Source: Romboutsia_E sp900604535
Lineage (GTDB): Bacteria > Bacillota > Clostridia > Peptostreptococcales > Peptostreptococcaceae
Length of the DNA: 64,000 nt
NCBI RefSeq assembly: GCF_900604535.1
Contig: NZ_UWOT01000001.1
Location: 124,001-188,000 of the forward strand
Direction of reading: 5' to 3'
The notes beneath the pieces are model-generated. The model ran no database searches. It saw nothing but the letters and a program-made list of their open reading frames with translations, and was not told the origin of the DNA. Shown here piece by piece: positions 34,085 through 42,839 of this stretch. A program made the translations under genes and the position numbers. How positions within the stretch are numbered: position 1 is the first letter of the stretch; every line of letters begins with the position of its first letter.

Positions 34085-35053
34085 CTACTCTCCTAAGTAA
34101 AAGTTTTTTAAACCTATTATTGCACATCCTACTGCATTATCAGTTGAATATTCACTTTTAGTAAAATATGATTCTATTTTATTCTTCCTTAATTCATTTT
34201 TAACCTTATTAGATACATATTTACTTGCAGATACTCCACCTGCAAACACAACTTCATCTACATTGCACTTTTGGCTTATATATAATATAGATTTTATTAT
34301 ATTTCTAGATATAGTATCTAATAATAATTTACTTATATATTCTTGGTTATAATCATTTATAATTTTATTTATCTGATTCTCTATACCAGATAAATTCATA
34401 TATCCTTCTTTTACAGATGTCTTTAGTCCATATTCTATTCTTTCATTACAATTCATAGCATTTTCATCTAAATATTTTCCTGCTGGAAACTTATATCCCA
34501 TTTTAACTCCGATTCGGTCTATAAGCTGTCCAAAACTTACATCCTTAGTTCCACCAACTATTTCTATATCATAATTTAAACCGTTATTATTTATTAAAAG
34601 AATTTCAGTTGTTCCTCCAGACATATGTACAGATAAAAACTTATTTTTATTTTTAATCATATTAGTTAAAAGGCTTGCCTCAATATGATTCTCTTGATGA
34701 GTAGTTTCATAAAAAGGACAATTATTTAAGGTACTAAATAATCTTCCAAAATTACTACCAACAGTAAAAACAGGCATATATGATTTTTCTACTGGTCTTG
34801 GTTTTGTTGATGCACATATACCACATACATTATATTTTTCAATTATAGAACTTATTTCACTGCTTATTTCACCTAAATTGTTAATATGCTGAAAAACAGC
34901 TTCACTTTGCCTTAATCCATTTGAATTATCTTTAACTTTAAGCATTATTTTTTTATTAAATATTACTTCTTTATCTAAAGATATAGCTGCTATAGAAGTT
35001 GTATAGCAGCTAGTATCAATTCCGATTATTATATTATTTTGCTTCAAGTTCAC
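34085..35053 (-). CDS. TsaD/Kae1-like protein (paralogue of the tRNA t6A enzyme)
   Basis: This 322-residue ASKHA-fold protein resembles TsaD: IGIDTSCYTTSIA at the N-terminus, a metal-type H-x-x-x-H in THQENHIEA near residue 120, HMSGGTTEI, a SFGQLIDRIG stretch, VVFAGGVSASKYV, and a final S-T-D-N-A near residue 307. It keeps the metal ligands but differs in several TsaD consensus stretches, and TsaD is normally encoded elsewhere with its own partners. Such Kae1-like paralogues occur in clostridia beside nusB and xseA; their job is unknown. The GTG start at 35053 follows AGGAAG and overlaps nusB by 20 bases. Confidence 0.8.
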   Translation of the reverse strand: MNLKQNNIIIGIDTSCYTTSIAAISLDKEVIFNKKIMLKVKDNSNGLRQSEAVFQHINNLGEISSEISSIIEKYNVCGICASTKPRPVEKSYMPVFTVGSNFGRLFSTLNNCPFYETTHQENHIEASLLTNMIKNKNKFLSVHMSGGTTEILLINNNGLNYDIEIVGGTKDVSFGQLIDRIGVKMGYKFPAGKYLDENAMNCNERIEYGLKTSVKEGYMNLSGIENQINKIINDYNQEYISKLLLDTISRNIIKSILYISQKCNVDEVVFAGGVSASKYVSNKVKNELRKNKIESYFTKSEYSTDNAVGCAIIGLKNFYLGE

Positions 35054-35549
35054 TTATAACGCTTCCTAATATACCATTTATAAATTTAGGAGATTTATCA
35101 TCACAGTATATTTTTGCAAGTTCTATCGCTTCATTTACAGAAACCTTTTGTGGTACATCATCTATTGCAATTATTTCAGCTATAGCTAATTTTAATATAG
35201 CTAAGTCTACTTTTGCTATTCTATTTACCGTCCAGTTTTTTGCATTAGAGTTAATTAAAGCATCTATCATTTCATTTTTTTCTTCTAATGTTACACATAT
35301 TTTCTTTATGTATTCTTTATCTATTGCTTCGTCTATATTTATACCATCTAAACATAACTCTGGATTGTTTGAGTGTTGTAGTCTTAACTCCTCATATCTA
35401 TTTAAGATGTATTCTTCATTATTTTCTATGAATTGATCAACTAACATGTCTAAATCCTCTACGTCCTCTTTTGTTATGCTAGTTTGGTAGATTAATTTCA
35501 TTGTATATTCTCTACTAGTTACTTTTCTTGATATATTTTCTTTTTTCAT
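35034..35549 (-). CDS. nusB: Transcription antitermination factor NusB
   Basis: NusB binds boxA RNA with NusE (S10) to support rRNA transcription. The 171-residue protein begins KVTSREYTMKLIYQ, the usual R-x-x-A/T-x-x-x-L start helix, and has the family C-terminal repeat NWTVNRIAKVDLAILKLAIAE and VSVNEAIELAKIYCDDKSPKFINGILG. A 30-residue insertion of acidic residues near the N-terminus makes it slightly longer than B. subtilis NusB. GGAGG precedes the ATG. Its neighbour upstream is yqhY, as in B. subtilis, but with a terminator between. Confidence 0.93.
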   Translation of the reverse strand: MKKENISRKVTSREYTMKLIYQTSITKEDVEDLDMLVDQFIENNEEYILNRYEELRLQHSNNPELCLDGINIDEAIDKEYIKKICVTLEEKNEMIDALINSNAKNWTVNRIAKVDLAILKLAIAEIIAIDDVPQKVSVNEAIELAKIYCDDKSPKFINGILGSVISELEAK

Positions 35550-35592
35550 CAGTCAAATCCTCCTTCAGTCTTTATTATATACGTTTTGCAAT

Positions 35593-35619
35593 AAAAAACC
35601 CTCTGATTTTTCAGAGGGT
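35593..35619 (-). terminator. Terminator between yqhY and nusB
   Basis: A 9-bp perfect stem (ACCCTCTGA / TCAGAGGGT) with a 4-base loop, followed in the transcript by TTTTTTATT. It lies 5 bases after the yqhY stop. Confidence 0.9.
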
Positions 35620-35624
35620 CCATA

Positions 35625-36029
35625 TTAATTTTTCTTAGATTCTTCTTTCTTAGCTTCTTTTTTTGCAATCTTTGCTTCTTTCCTTGCTTCTTCTAGCTCA
35701 GTTTTTTCTTTCTTGAAGCTAATTCCTTGAATATGTATATTTACTTGAGAAACTTTTAATCCTGTCATTGTTTCAACAGTATTTTTTACATTTTCTTGTA
35801 TCTTTAAAGCTATATCTGGTATTGATATTCCGTAATCTATTAATACCATTATATCTAAGTTAACGTCCTCGTCTTCTATTTGTATCTTTACACCATTATT
35901 GTTTTTTAATAGTTTGTCCGTAAAAGTTGTGATAGTCTCTACGCCTTCAACTTCTAGTGCAGCAAGGCCTGCTATAGTAGCTATTACATCATTAGATATT
36001 TTAACTTGTCCAAAATTATTATTTTCCAT
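35625..36029 (-). CDS. yqhY: Asp23/Gls24 family protein, YqhY type
   Basis: This 134-residue protein has the Asp23 domain (GQVKISNDVIATIAGLAALE, then DIMVLIDYGISIPDIALKIQ and TGLKVSQVNIHIQGI) and a lysine/glutamate-rich tail. B. subtilis YqhY, also beside nusB, is linked to control of acetyl-CoA carboxylase, whose genes are not found next to it here. A second family member is at 60.4 kb (YloU type). No enzyme activity is expected. Confidence 0.88.
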   Translation of the reverse strand: MENNNFGQVKISNDVIATIAGLAALEVEGVETITTFTDKLLKNNNGVKIQIEDEDVNLDIMVLIDYGISIPDIALKIQENVKNTVETMTGLKVSQVNIHIQGISFKKEKTELEEARKEAKIAKKEAKKEESKKN

Positions 36030-36106
36030 GATAAATACTTACCCCCTATTTAAGGAACTATTTTATATTTATAATACCAAATACTATTAAACTTTGCAAG
36101 AAAATA

Positions 36107-36130
36107 AACCTCAGTAAATTCTGAGGATTA
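36107..36130 (-). terminator. Probable terminator of the spoIIIA operon
   Basis: A short stem CCTCAG / CTGAGG (36109-36114 and 36121-36126), extended past one mismatch, is followed in the transcript by GTTTATTTT. It lies about 75 bases after the spoIIIAH stop. Confidence 0.6.
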
Positions 36131-36202
36131 TTTTCAACTATAATATATTTATATATTAACCACTTTATTATTTTTCTAATCAATATGATTTTTTACATAA
36201 TA

Positions 36203-36874
36203 TTATTCACTTTTATTATTCATTACTTTTATATTTTCATATTTTACACCAGATTGTTCTGCTACTAAGTCAAATATTTTAGCTGCATCTTCTTTTTCTA
36301 ATTCATTTTCATTTACGACTACATTTACTACATCATCATTTATGTATACTAAAGCATTTTCAAATCCTTTTGTGCTTAACAAGTTTTCTATTTTTAATTC
36401 AGTTTCTTGATCTTTAACTAATTTTAATTTCATCTCAGAAGCTTCTTTTCTTGTTTCTTCTGATGTTGATGGATTGTTTATCATTTCATTTAAGTCTTCT
36501 GCTAAATCATTTCTTTGTTTTTCTCTAGTCATTTTCATGTCTAATATGTATGAAGATTTTTGCATATTTGCTTCTGATGTTAATTGTTCTTCTATCTCTT
36601 TACTTGTTTCAGTTACCTTCTCTTCAACTTGGCTAGTATTAGTATCCGTAGTATCAGCACTTTCTTTAATTGAATTACTATCTACTATACCAACTTCTGT
36701 ACTATCACTCTTATCTGAGTTTTTATCTAGTTGTGCTTGTTCATAAGCTTTAAATTCTTCTGAAACACCTAACGCTGACTTCTTGCTAAGTTGATAATTT
36801 GCCACCCCAACAACAACTAACATAGCTGATAATGTTATTACTACAAATCCTCTGTTTTTATAATTAAATTTCAT
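36203..36874 (-). CDS. spoIIIAH: Stage III sporulation protein AH
   Basis: SpoIIIAH is the mother-cell half of the SpoIIIAH-SpoIIQ channel that links mother cell and forespore. The 223-residue protein has one N-terminal membrane helix (about 10-26), a long low-complexity polar linker rich in Ser, Thr, Asp and Glu (about 40-100), and a C-terminal ring-building YscJ/FliF-like domain (about 110-220, MTREKQRNDLAEDLNEMINN). A long linker is common in the family. Last gene of the eight-gene operon, followed by a hairpin. Confidence 0.93.
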   Translation of the reverse strand: MKFNYKNRGFVVITLSAMLVVVGVANYQLSKKSALGVSEEFKAYEQAQLDKNSDKSDSTEVGIVDSNSIKESADTTDTNTSQVEEKVTETSKEIEEQLTSEANMQKSSYILDMKMTREKQRNDLAEDLNEMINNPSTSEETRKEASEMKLKLVKDQETELKIENLLSTKGFENALVYINDDVVNVVVNENELEKEDAAKIFDLVAEQSGVKYENIKVMNNKSE

Positions 36875-36904
36875 TTTTATCCCCCCGGTTATATATATAT
36901 TTAT

Positions 36905-37459
36905 TTATTTTGAGTAAATCTCAACTTGATGCCCTTGTATTTGTAATGCTGTTTGGACTGCACTATAAAGCGTTTCTTTTACTTTAGAATCCGTTGCTCC
37001 GCTTGAAACAACTATTACACCCTTAACTTTAGCTTCGTTAGTCTTTAATATAATTGGAGTATTTGAACTTGAAGTTATCATTGTTTTATTTTCACTTTCA
37101 GTTGTAACTGTTCTTTCACCACCTTGAGAGTCTTTTTCTTGAGTTGTCTCAGTTGTAGTATTGCTATTATATGCTGGTTCTTGTTCTTCACTTGATTCAA
37201 ATGTGATCATTACATCTACGTCTCCAGCTCCACTAATTTTAGATAATATTTTTTGCAATTTTTTTTCTAAATCTTCTTCTTCACTAGATTTTACTTCTTG
37301 TGTATTTGGCTCTTGTGCTTGTGATGTATCATTATTGTCGCTTATATTTTTATTATCAGGAATACAAGATATTATTATTAAAGCTAGTACACAAATAATT
37401 CCCAAAGATAATAGAGAGTATATCTTTTTTTTATCTTTTTCATTTAAGTTTTTAAACAT
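36905..37459 (-). CDS. spoIIIAG: Stage III sporulation protein AG
   Basis: SpoIIIAG forms a large ring in the mother-cell membrane as part of the feeding-tube complex. The 184-residue protein has one membrane helix (about 11-30), a Ser/Gln/Glu-rich linker, and a C-terminal ring domain split by a Thr/Ser/Glu-rich insertion (about 90-125) that matches the beta-insert of SpoIIIAG. The end (KVKGVIVVSSGATDSKVKE) is the family's conserved stretch. It begins 14 bases after spoIIIAF. Confidence 0.93.
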   Translation of the reverse strand: MFKNLNEKDKKKIYSLLSLGIICVLALIIISCIPDNKNISDNNDTSQAQEPNTQEVKSSEEEDLEKKLQKILSKISGAGDVDVMITFESSEEQEPAYNSNTTTETTQEKDSQGGERTVTTESENKTMITSSSNTPIILKTNEAKVKGVIVVSSGATDSKVKETLYSAVQTALQIQGHQVEIYSK

Positions 37460-37473
37460 TTACTCAACCCCTA

Positions 37474-38055
37474 TTAATCAATTTCTATAGTTTCAATTGA
37501 AACATCAAGTATTTTGACTAAGTCTTCTTTAAGTTCATCTTCTTTTAGATTTCCTTCTAATTCTTTTTTATCACCTTCATCTTCGTTAAATACTTGTTCA
37601 GTTTTTTCTTTTTCATTAGATTGTATGTCCTCTTTTTCACTTTTATTACTAATATTTTTTTCTTTTAGTTTTATATTACTAATATCCGATCCGTCAAACT
37701 CTATATCTTCTAGATCATATCCATATTCGTCTAGCTTTAACTTTAACACTTCTTTTAATCCATCTTCATATCCATTAACTAAACTATTAGTTCCGCTTTT
37801 ACTTGCAAGATTATTGCTACTTTCTAAATATTCTTTATTATAGTCGCTCATTACCTTTAAGATTTTATCTTCTAAAGAAGTGTTTCCTGAGAAAAAATTA
37901 ATTATGGGAGTTATAACTATAAATACAAATATAAAATTTACTACAACACTTATATATGGTTTCATTTTAGATTTTGGTAATATCATATCGACTATACCTA
38001 CTATAAATGCACCTATCAAAATTGTTATAATCCACGACTTCAAACCTTCCATCAT
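37474..38055 (-). CDS. spoIIIAF: Stage III sporulation protein AF
   Basis: This 193-residue protein has two N-terminal membrane helices (WIITILIGAFIVGIVDMI and ISVVVNFIFVFIVITPI) and an acidic, Lys/Glu-rich soluble part, ending in VKILDVSIETIEID. The start is ATG 38055 (or the next ATG), a few bases after GGGGGGAA. An ATG 87 bases upstream lies inside spoIIIAE and gives a cysteine-rich N-terminus that does not fit the family, so I reject it. Its precise role in the SpoIIIA complex is not known. Confidence 0.9.
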   Translation of the reverse strand: MMEGLKSWIITILIGAFIVGIVDMILPKSKMKPYISVVVNFIFVFIVITPIINFFSGNTSLEDKILKVMSDYNKEYLESSNNLASKSGTNSLVNGYEDGLKEVLKLKLDEYGYDLEDIEFDGSDISNIKLKEKNISNKSEKEDIQSNEKEKTEQVFNEDEGDKKELEGNLKEDELKEDLVKILDVSIETIEID

Positions 38056-38066
38056 AAAGTTCCCCC

Positions 38067-39251
38067 CTATTGAGTTACTGCACTTATTGATGTTAGTATT
38101 GCAACAGTAACAAAAAACATAATCATAATAGCAATTACACAAGCAAGCATTATAATCATTAAGTTTGATACATCATTCAAAAAACTAGACATTCCATCTT
38201 CACCTACAGGCTCTACTACAATTGCAGCTGCCTTATATACAACTATTACTGATAATACTTTTATAATTGGTATTAAACAAATACCAACTAATAAAACTAG
38301 TCCTATTCCTCCGAAAACATTTTTTATAAGTTGAGATGAAGATAGTAATATATCTACTGAATCTGATACAAATCCTCCAACTACAGGAATAAAATTTCCA
38401 ATTGCAAATTTAGCTGTTTTTACACTAAACTTATCAAAGCTGGTTACATATATTCCTTGAATAGATACTAATCCTAAATACACAGTAAACATAGCTCCTA
38501 TAGTAACTATATTTATATTTTTTATGAAAGATGCTAGTTTATTTAACTTTATACTTTTTGATAAATTATTTATTATTAGAACTGAAAATGCTATTGTTAT
38601 AGATGCAAACATAAACTTTTTAAAAATAATATTTATTAAAGTTACTCCACCTAAAAATATTGGGTTTAAAGCTGTTGATGTTATTGAAAATCCCATTAAA
38701 GTTAGAAATGTTATTAATATTGGCATTAATACTTGCATTAGTTCGATTGTGTTATCTATAGTTTTATAGCAAATACTTAAGACATCCTTAAATCCAATCA
38801 AAGTAAGAGATACCATAGTAATAAATATAATATAAGTTGTTATTTTGCTTATATCTCCTGATGAAAATGAGTTTTCTAAGCTTTTTAATATAGAAGATAA
38901 TAAAGCTAGTACTAAAATTATAGTTGCTACTCTTAAACTCGTTTTAAACTCACTAAATATTGTAGATACGATTTTATCTTTATCAAATAAATCTAATATA
39001 TTATTTTCTCCACTAATTAGGCCTTTTACAAATTGTTTTAAATCTATATTTTGAACCGCAACATCTTCTCTTATATATTTTTCTATTTCACTTATATTTA
39101 TATTACTAAGTTGATTATCTATATAAGAATCAATACTGCTTTGGGCTCCTTTGTAATCCTCACTATTTTCATTATCTTGTGCAAAACACATTGTAAATGT
39201 ATTAAATACAATAAATAAGATAATAAAAATAACTAATTTATTTTTTTTCAT
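38067..39251 (-). CDS. spoIIIAE: Stage III sporulation protein AE
   Basis: SpoIIIAE is the large polytopic permease-like subunit of the SpoIIIA complex. The 394-residue protein starts with a cleavable-looking signal sequence (about 1-24, ending in Cys-Phe-Ala), then a polar stretch, then about eight membrane helices with the conserved VKTAKFAIGNFIPVVGGFVSDS near residue 280 and a final VEPVGEDGMSSFLNDV region. Order AE-AF is standard. It begins 14 bases after spoIIIAD. Confidence 0.95.
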   Translation of the reverse strand: MKKNKLVIFIILFIVFNTFTMCFAQDNENSEDYKGAQSSIDSYIDNQLSNINISEIEKYIREDVAVQNIDLKQFVKGLISGENNILDLFDKDKIVSTIFSEFKTSLRVATIILVLALLSSILKSLENSFSSGDISKITTYIIFITMVSLTLIGFKDVLSICYKTIDNTIELMQVLMPILITFLTLMGFSITSTALNPIFLGGVTLINIIFKKFMFASITIAFSVLIINNLSKSIKLNKLASFIKNINIVTIGAMFTVYLGLVSIQGIYVTSFDKFSVKTAKFAIGNFIPVVGGFVSDSVDILLSSSQLIKNVFGGIGLVLLVGICLIPIIKVLSVIVVYKAAAIVVEPVGEDGMSSFLNDVSNLMIIMLACVIAIMIMFFVTVAILTSISAVTQ

Positions 39252-39265
39252 AAGTAATCATTCTC

Positions 39266-39652
39266 CTATGGTATTATATTTAATATCATTTCTACTATTG
39301 ATAAAAGTATAGGGAATGACATAGTCATAACTATCACTTTTCCTCCAAACTCTAACTTTGATGCTATATTTTTTTCTCCACAATCATTACAAAGTTGAAT
39401 AGCAAACTCCATAATATATGCAATACCAATTAATTTTATTATTAAAGTTATATACATATTGGGTATATTCGCTTTATTAGCTAAATCTTGTATTCCCTCT
39501 ATGATAAAGTTTAATTTAAATATTACAGATAGTAATATAATTACACCTGTAATTATAGCTATAAAATTTGCGATTTCTGGTCTATCTTTTTTTATTACTA
39601 AACAGAGGGTTGTAGAAATTATAGCAATACCTACTAACTGCATTACTTCCAA
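39266..39652 (-). CDS. spoIIIAD: Stage III sporulation protein AD
   Basis: This 128-residue membrane protein has about four helices, starts MEVMQLVGIAIISTTLCLVI, and ends with VIVMTMSFPILLSIVEMILNIIP, all typical of SpoIIIAD. It resembles spoIIIAC in its first half. It sits 15 bases after spoIIIAC in the same operon, and both are small membrane parts of the mother cell-forespore channel. Confidence 0.93.
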   Translation of the reverse strand: MEVMQLVGIAIISTTLCLVIKKDRPEIANFIAIITGVIILLSVIFKLNFIIEGIQDLANKANIPNMYITLIIKLIGIAYIMEFAIQLCNDCGEKNIASKLEFGGKVIVMTMSFPILLSIVEMILNIIP

Positions 39653-39667
39653 GATAATCCCTCCTCT

Positions 39668-39865
39668 TTAGTAAAGCTGAAACATTGTTCTAACAGTATT
39701 AAATAAATCACTTATTTCAGTTAATACTATTCCTAAAACTATAATTACACCTGCTAAGTTAGTAAAAGTTGCCCAGTCTTTCCTATCTGCCTTCTCTAAA
39801 ACCATGTTAAGCACCGATATTAATATTCCTACACCTGCAACTTTTAATATTAAAGTTATATCCAT
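39668..39865 (-). CDS. spoIIIAC: Stage III sporulation protein AC
   Basis: This 65-residue protein has two membrane helices separated by a short charged loop (EKADRKDWATF), the standard size and layout of SpoIIIAC. It starts MDITLILKVAGVGILISVLN. It follows spoIIIAB by 10 bases. Confidence 0.93.
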   Translation of the reverse strand: MDITLILKVAGVGILISVLNMVLEKADRKDWATFTNLAGVIIVLGIVLTEISDLFNTVRTMFQLY

Positions 39866-39875
39866 GATTATCCTC

Positions 39876-40397
39876 CTATATTAAAATTATTCCTATCCCT
39901 ATTCCTAAAAACATAATAAGTTGCTTGTACAAATTTCCTTTTTTGCTTATATCTTCTTTACTATCTGTAGTTAAATTCTTTAAATTTTCTACACTAAGGT
40001 TTATCATTCTTTCTTGAGATGTAACATCACTTTTACCTAAAATAAGTATCAGCGTTTTTAACTCGTCCACCTCCTTGTTTTGTAAATATGTTTCATTAGT
40101 TAAAATAAATAAATTATCCTCTACTATTTCATCTAAAACTTTCTCCTTATTACTATTTAAATCATTTGCTAAAGCTTTAAAGAACTTGTAAAAACAATAT
40201 TCTTTTTTCTCTCCTATTCGACTAAATATTTCTTCTAATGTATATAACCCAAAGGATAAATCTATCCTTATTATCTCTAATATTCTTATGAGATCATTAA
40301 TCTCTTTATGCCTCTTTATATAAGACTTATGTATAAAATCACCTATTAGATAGCTACAACCTACTAGAATTCCTATAATAATAACTTTAATTTGCAA
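39876..40397 (-). CDS. spoIIIAB: Stage III sporulation protein AB
   Basis: This 173-residue protein has an N-terminal membrane helix (about 3-22) and a C-terminal one (about 158-172), with a helical middle domain (IRIDLSFGLYTLEEIFSRIG and a conserved ILGKSDVTSQ). The fold resembles the type II secretion platform protein GspF, as known for SpoIIIAB. It overlaps spoIIIAA by 11 bases, so the two are translationally coupled. Confidence 0.92.
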   Translation of the reverse strand: MQIKVIIIGILVGCSYLIGDFIHKSYIKRHKEINDLIRILEIIRIDLSFGLYTLEEIFSRIGEKKEYCFYKFFKALANDLNSNKEKVLDEIVEDNLFILTNETYLQNKEVDELKTLILILGKSDVTSQERMINLSVENLKNLTTDSKEDISKKGNLYKQLIMFLGIGIGIILI

Positions 40398-41355
40398 AAT
40401 ACCATCTCTTTTCTTCTAAATCATAAATTTTTTCTACCGTTCCTGGGCCTTTTCGTGCAGATAAAATTATAACCTTCTTAAATAGTTCTTTGTCTAATAA
40501 GCGACTTAATTCCTTTCTTCCTTGTATATCATCAATAGAATTACCATGTACCGTAGTAATTAGGCTTACACCGCCATTTAAAGCTGTATATAATGCCTTT
40601 ATTTCTTTTTCATTACCTATTTCATCAGTTACTATTATATTAGGTGACATAGACCTTAAAAGCATCATTATTCCTATATCCTTAGGGCAGGTTTCTATAA
40701 TATCTGTTCTTATACCTACATCCATCTGTGGAACACCTAAATATGCTCCTCCAATTTCATTACGTTCATCGATTAATGCAACCTTCATTCCTTTAAATCC
40801 ATACTTTTTATTACCATTACTTAAATTTCTTACTATATCTCTAAGCAATGTTGTCTTTCCACACTGAGGTGGTGATATAATCAAAGTATTATTTACTTGA
40901 TTTTCTCCTTTGACAATATGTTCTAACACTTTATCAGAACACCCTATTATTTCTCTTGAAATCCTTATATTTAAAGATGATATATGCTTAATATTTTTTA
41001 CTTGTCCATTTTCAAGTATTACCTTACCAACTATTCCAACTCTATGCCCACCTCTTAATGTTATAAATCCTTTTGTTATATCGTCCATAAATGTATGAAT
41101 AGAATATTTACATATTATTTGAAAGGTTTGTTCTATATCTTCTCTTGTAACTATATATGGCGTATTCATATTTAGGTCTAATTCATTTTCTTTTTCATTA
41201 TAAAAATAATCTTTATTATTAGAATTTAAAATAAGTGGTTTTCCTGACCTTAATCTAATTTCTTCTATATTAAGATTACTTTTAGGTAGTTTTTTTATTT
41301 TTTCTCTTAAGTTTAACGAAAGAGAGTTTATAATTTCATCAGATATAATTTTCAT
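40387..41355 (-). CDS. spoIIIAA: Stage III sporulation protein AA, secretion-type ATPase
   Basis: SpoIIIAA is the cytoplasmic ATPase of the SpoIIIA channel. The 322-residue protein has Walker A ISPPQCGKTTLLRDIVR near residue 155, Walker B-type VALIDERNEIGGAY, and IIVTDEIGNEKEIKALYTAL, with LITTVHGNSIDDI as the sensor region. First gene of the eight-gene operon; a GGAGG site precedes its ATG and a possible SigE promoter lies upstream. Confidence 0.96.
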   Translation of the reverse strand: MKIISDEIINSLSLNLREKIKKLPKSNLNIEEIRLRSGKPLILNSNNKDYFYNEKENELDLNMNTPYIVTREDIEQTFQIICKYSIHTFMDDITKGFITLRGGHRVGIVGKVILENGQVKNIKHISSLNIRISREIIGCSDKVLEHIVKGENQVNNTLIISPPQCGKTTLLRDIVRNLSNGNKKYGFKGMKVALIDERNEIGGAYLGVPQMDVGIRTDIIETCPKDIGIMMLLRSMSPNIIVTDEIGNEKEIKALYTALNGGVSLITTVHGNSIDDIQGRKELSRLLDKELFKKVIILSARKGPGTVEKIYDLEEKRWYFAN

Positions 41356-41376
41356 ATCTTGTCCTCCTTTCTCGTT

Positions 41377-41405
41377 TATATATGTATATTTACTTGTCCT
41401 ATAAA
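41377..41405 (-). promoter_or_regulatory. Possible SigE promoter of the spoIIIA operon
   Basis: CATATATA (41377-41384) resembles the -10 of SigE promoters, and TTTATAGG (41398-41405) lies about 13-15 bases upstream as a possible -35. The operon is known to be SigE-dependent in other species. In AT-rich DNA such matches are weak evidence. Confidence 0.35.
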
Positions 41406-41430
41406 TTATTACAAGTCTTAAAAATAAAAA

Positions 41431-41460
41431 ATAAAGCTACCTAATATTAGGTAGCTTTAT
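41431..41460 (-). terminator. plsX terminator
   Basis: A perfect 15-bp palindrome (ATAAAGCTACCTAAT and its complement, no spacer beyond the loop bases of the stem tip) lies 3 bases after the plsX stop and is followed by TTTTTTATTTTT in the transcript. Confidence 0.9.
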
Positions 41461-41463
41461 TTT

Positions 41464-42498
41464 TTATTTCTCTTCATTTTTTATTTTTTTAGCTTCTTCT
41501 TTCTCTTTAGATTCTTGTACAAAATTCTCTATGTCTTTTAAAACATTACCTTTAGCAAATTTTATACCTTGGTTTATAGCATTTTTTATAGCTTTAGAAT
41601 TTGAACTTCCATGAGCTTTTATAACGCCTCCATTTACCCCTAATAACGGAGCTCCTCCATATTCAGAGTAATCCATAAAATCTTTTAATTCTTTTAAATC
41701 ATTTTTTAATAACATTGCACCTAGCTTTCCTTTTGTACTAGATAAAAATGTTTCTTTTAAAAGTTTCATAACTGACATTGCTACACCTTCTGCTGATTTT
41801 AATAGTATATTACCTGTAAATCCATCACATACTATTACATCTGCTTTAGCATTTATAACATCTCTAGCTTCTAAATTACCTATAAAGTTTAAATCCATAC
41901 CTTTAATTTCTTCATAAGACTGCTTTACTAGCTCATTTCCTTTACCTTCTTCTGATCCTATGTTTGCTAATGATATTTTTGGATTTTCTATACCTAAAAC
42001 TTTTTTCGAATATATATTTGTCATAGCTGCAAATTCTACTAAATTTCTAACCTTGCAATCAGCGTTAGCTCCACCATCTGCAATTAAAGTCATTCCTCTT
42101 TTTACGTTTGGTATTGCTGGACAAAGACAAGGTCTATCTATTCCCTTTATTCTACCTACTACAAATAACCCTCCTGCAAGTAAAGCTCCTGTGCTTCCTG
42201 CAGATACTATGGCATCAGCCTTACCTTCTTTTACTAATTGTAAAGCAACTACCATAGATGAGTCTTTTTTACATCTTATTGCTTTAACAGGCTTATCTTC
42301 ATTTTCAATTATCTCTGTCGTATGTATTATCTCTAGTTTACTTTTATCAAACTCATAATTAGAAAATTCCTTTTCTAATATATCTTTATCTCCAGTTATT
42401 ATTATATCTACATTATATTCTTTAATTGCACTTACAACGCCTTCTACGTTGGATTTAGGTGCATTATCGCCACCCATTCCATCCACTACAATCTTCAT
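41464..42498 (-). CDS. plsX: Phosphate acyltransferase PlsX
   Basis: PlsX makes acyl-phosphate from acyl-ACP, the acyl donor for PlsY in phospholipid synthesis. The 344-residue protein begins KIVVDGMGGDNAP and has VSAGSTGALLAGGLFVVGR near residue 97, DGGANADCK, and VCDGFTGNILLKSAEG near 220. A charged tail (KEKEEAKKIKNEEK) extends past the family core. rpmF lies just upstream, as is common in bacteria (yceD-rpmF-plsX), but a terminator stands between. Confidence 0.96.
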   Translation of the reverse strand: MKIVVDGMGGDNAPKSNVEGVVSAIKEYNVDIIITGDKDILEKEFSNYEFDKSKLEIIHTTEIIENEDKPVKAIRCKKDSSMVVALQLVKEGKADAIVSAGSTGALLAGGLFVVGRIKGIDRPCLCPAIPNVKRGMTLIADGGANADCKVRNLVEFAAMTNIYSKKVLGIENPKISLANIGSEEGKGNELVKQSYEEIKGMDLNFIGNLEARDVINAKADVIVCDGFTGNILLKSAEGVAMSVMKLLKETFLSSTKGKLGAMLLKNDLKELKDFMDYSEYGGAPLLGVNGGVIKAHGSSNSKAIKNAINQGIKFAKGNVLKDIENFVQESKEKEEAKKIKNEEK

Positions 42499-42611
42499 AA
42501 TAATCTTCCCTCCTAAATTTGTATTATAAAATCACTTACCTTATATTATAAATCAAATTTATAAATTTAACTCTAAATGAGCACTAATATATTATTAAAT
42601 ACAAGTAAAAA

Positions 42612-42639
42612 AAAACATGTAGAGTAATCTACATGTTTT
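42612..42639 (-). terminator. rpmF terminator
   Basis: A 12-bp perfect stem (AAAACATGTAGA / TCTACATGTTTT) with loop GTAA lies 10 bases after the rpmF stop and is followed in the transcript by a T run. Confidence 0.9.
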
Positions 42640-42649
42640 CTAGAAGTTA

Positions 42650-42826
42650 TTATTTAGAAACAACTTCTTTACCTTTATAATATCCGCAATCAGGACACAC
42701 TCTATGTGGTAATTTTGGCTCATGACATTGAGGACAACTTACAAATCCAGTTGCAGTCATTTGTGAGTTAGCCGCTCTTCTCATTTTAGTTTTTGATTTA
42801 GACGTTTTACGCTTTGGTACTGCCAT
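42650..42826 (-). CDS. rpmF: 50S ribosomal protein L32, zinc-binding form
   Basis: The 58-residue protein starts MAVPKRKTSKSKTKMRRA and has two C-x-x-C pairs (CPQCHEP and CPDCGYYKGKEVV), so it is the zinc-containing form of L32. GGAGG lies before the ATG. It follows yceD by 13 bases, the standard pairing, and is cut off from plsX by a terminator. Translated directly from the sequence; its size is below that usually reported for coding regions. Confidence 0.97.
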   Translation of the reverse strand: MAVPKRKTSKSKTKMRRAANSQMTATGFVSCPQCHEPKLPHRVCPDCGYYKGKEVVSK

Positions 42827-42839
42827 TTACGCCACCTCC

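Noticed and set aside
37474..38142. A longer SpoIIIAF starting at 38142
   Set aside because: The extra 29 residues overlap spoIIIAE and are Cys/Tyr/Asn-rich; a GGGGGGAA site supports the ATG at 38055.
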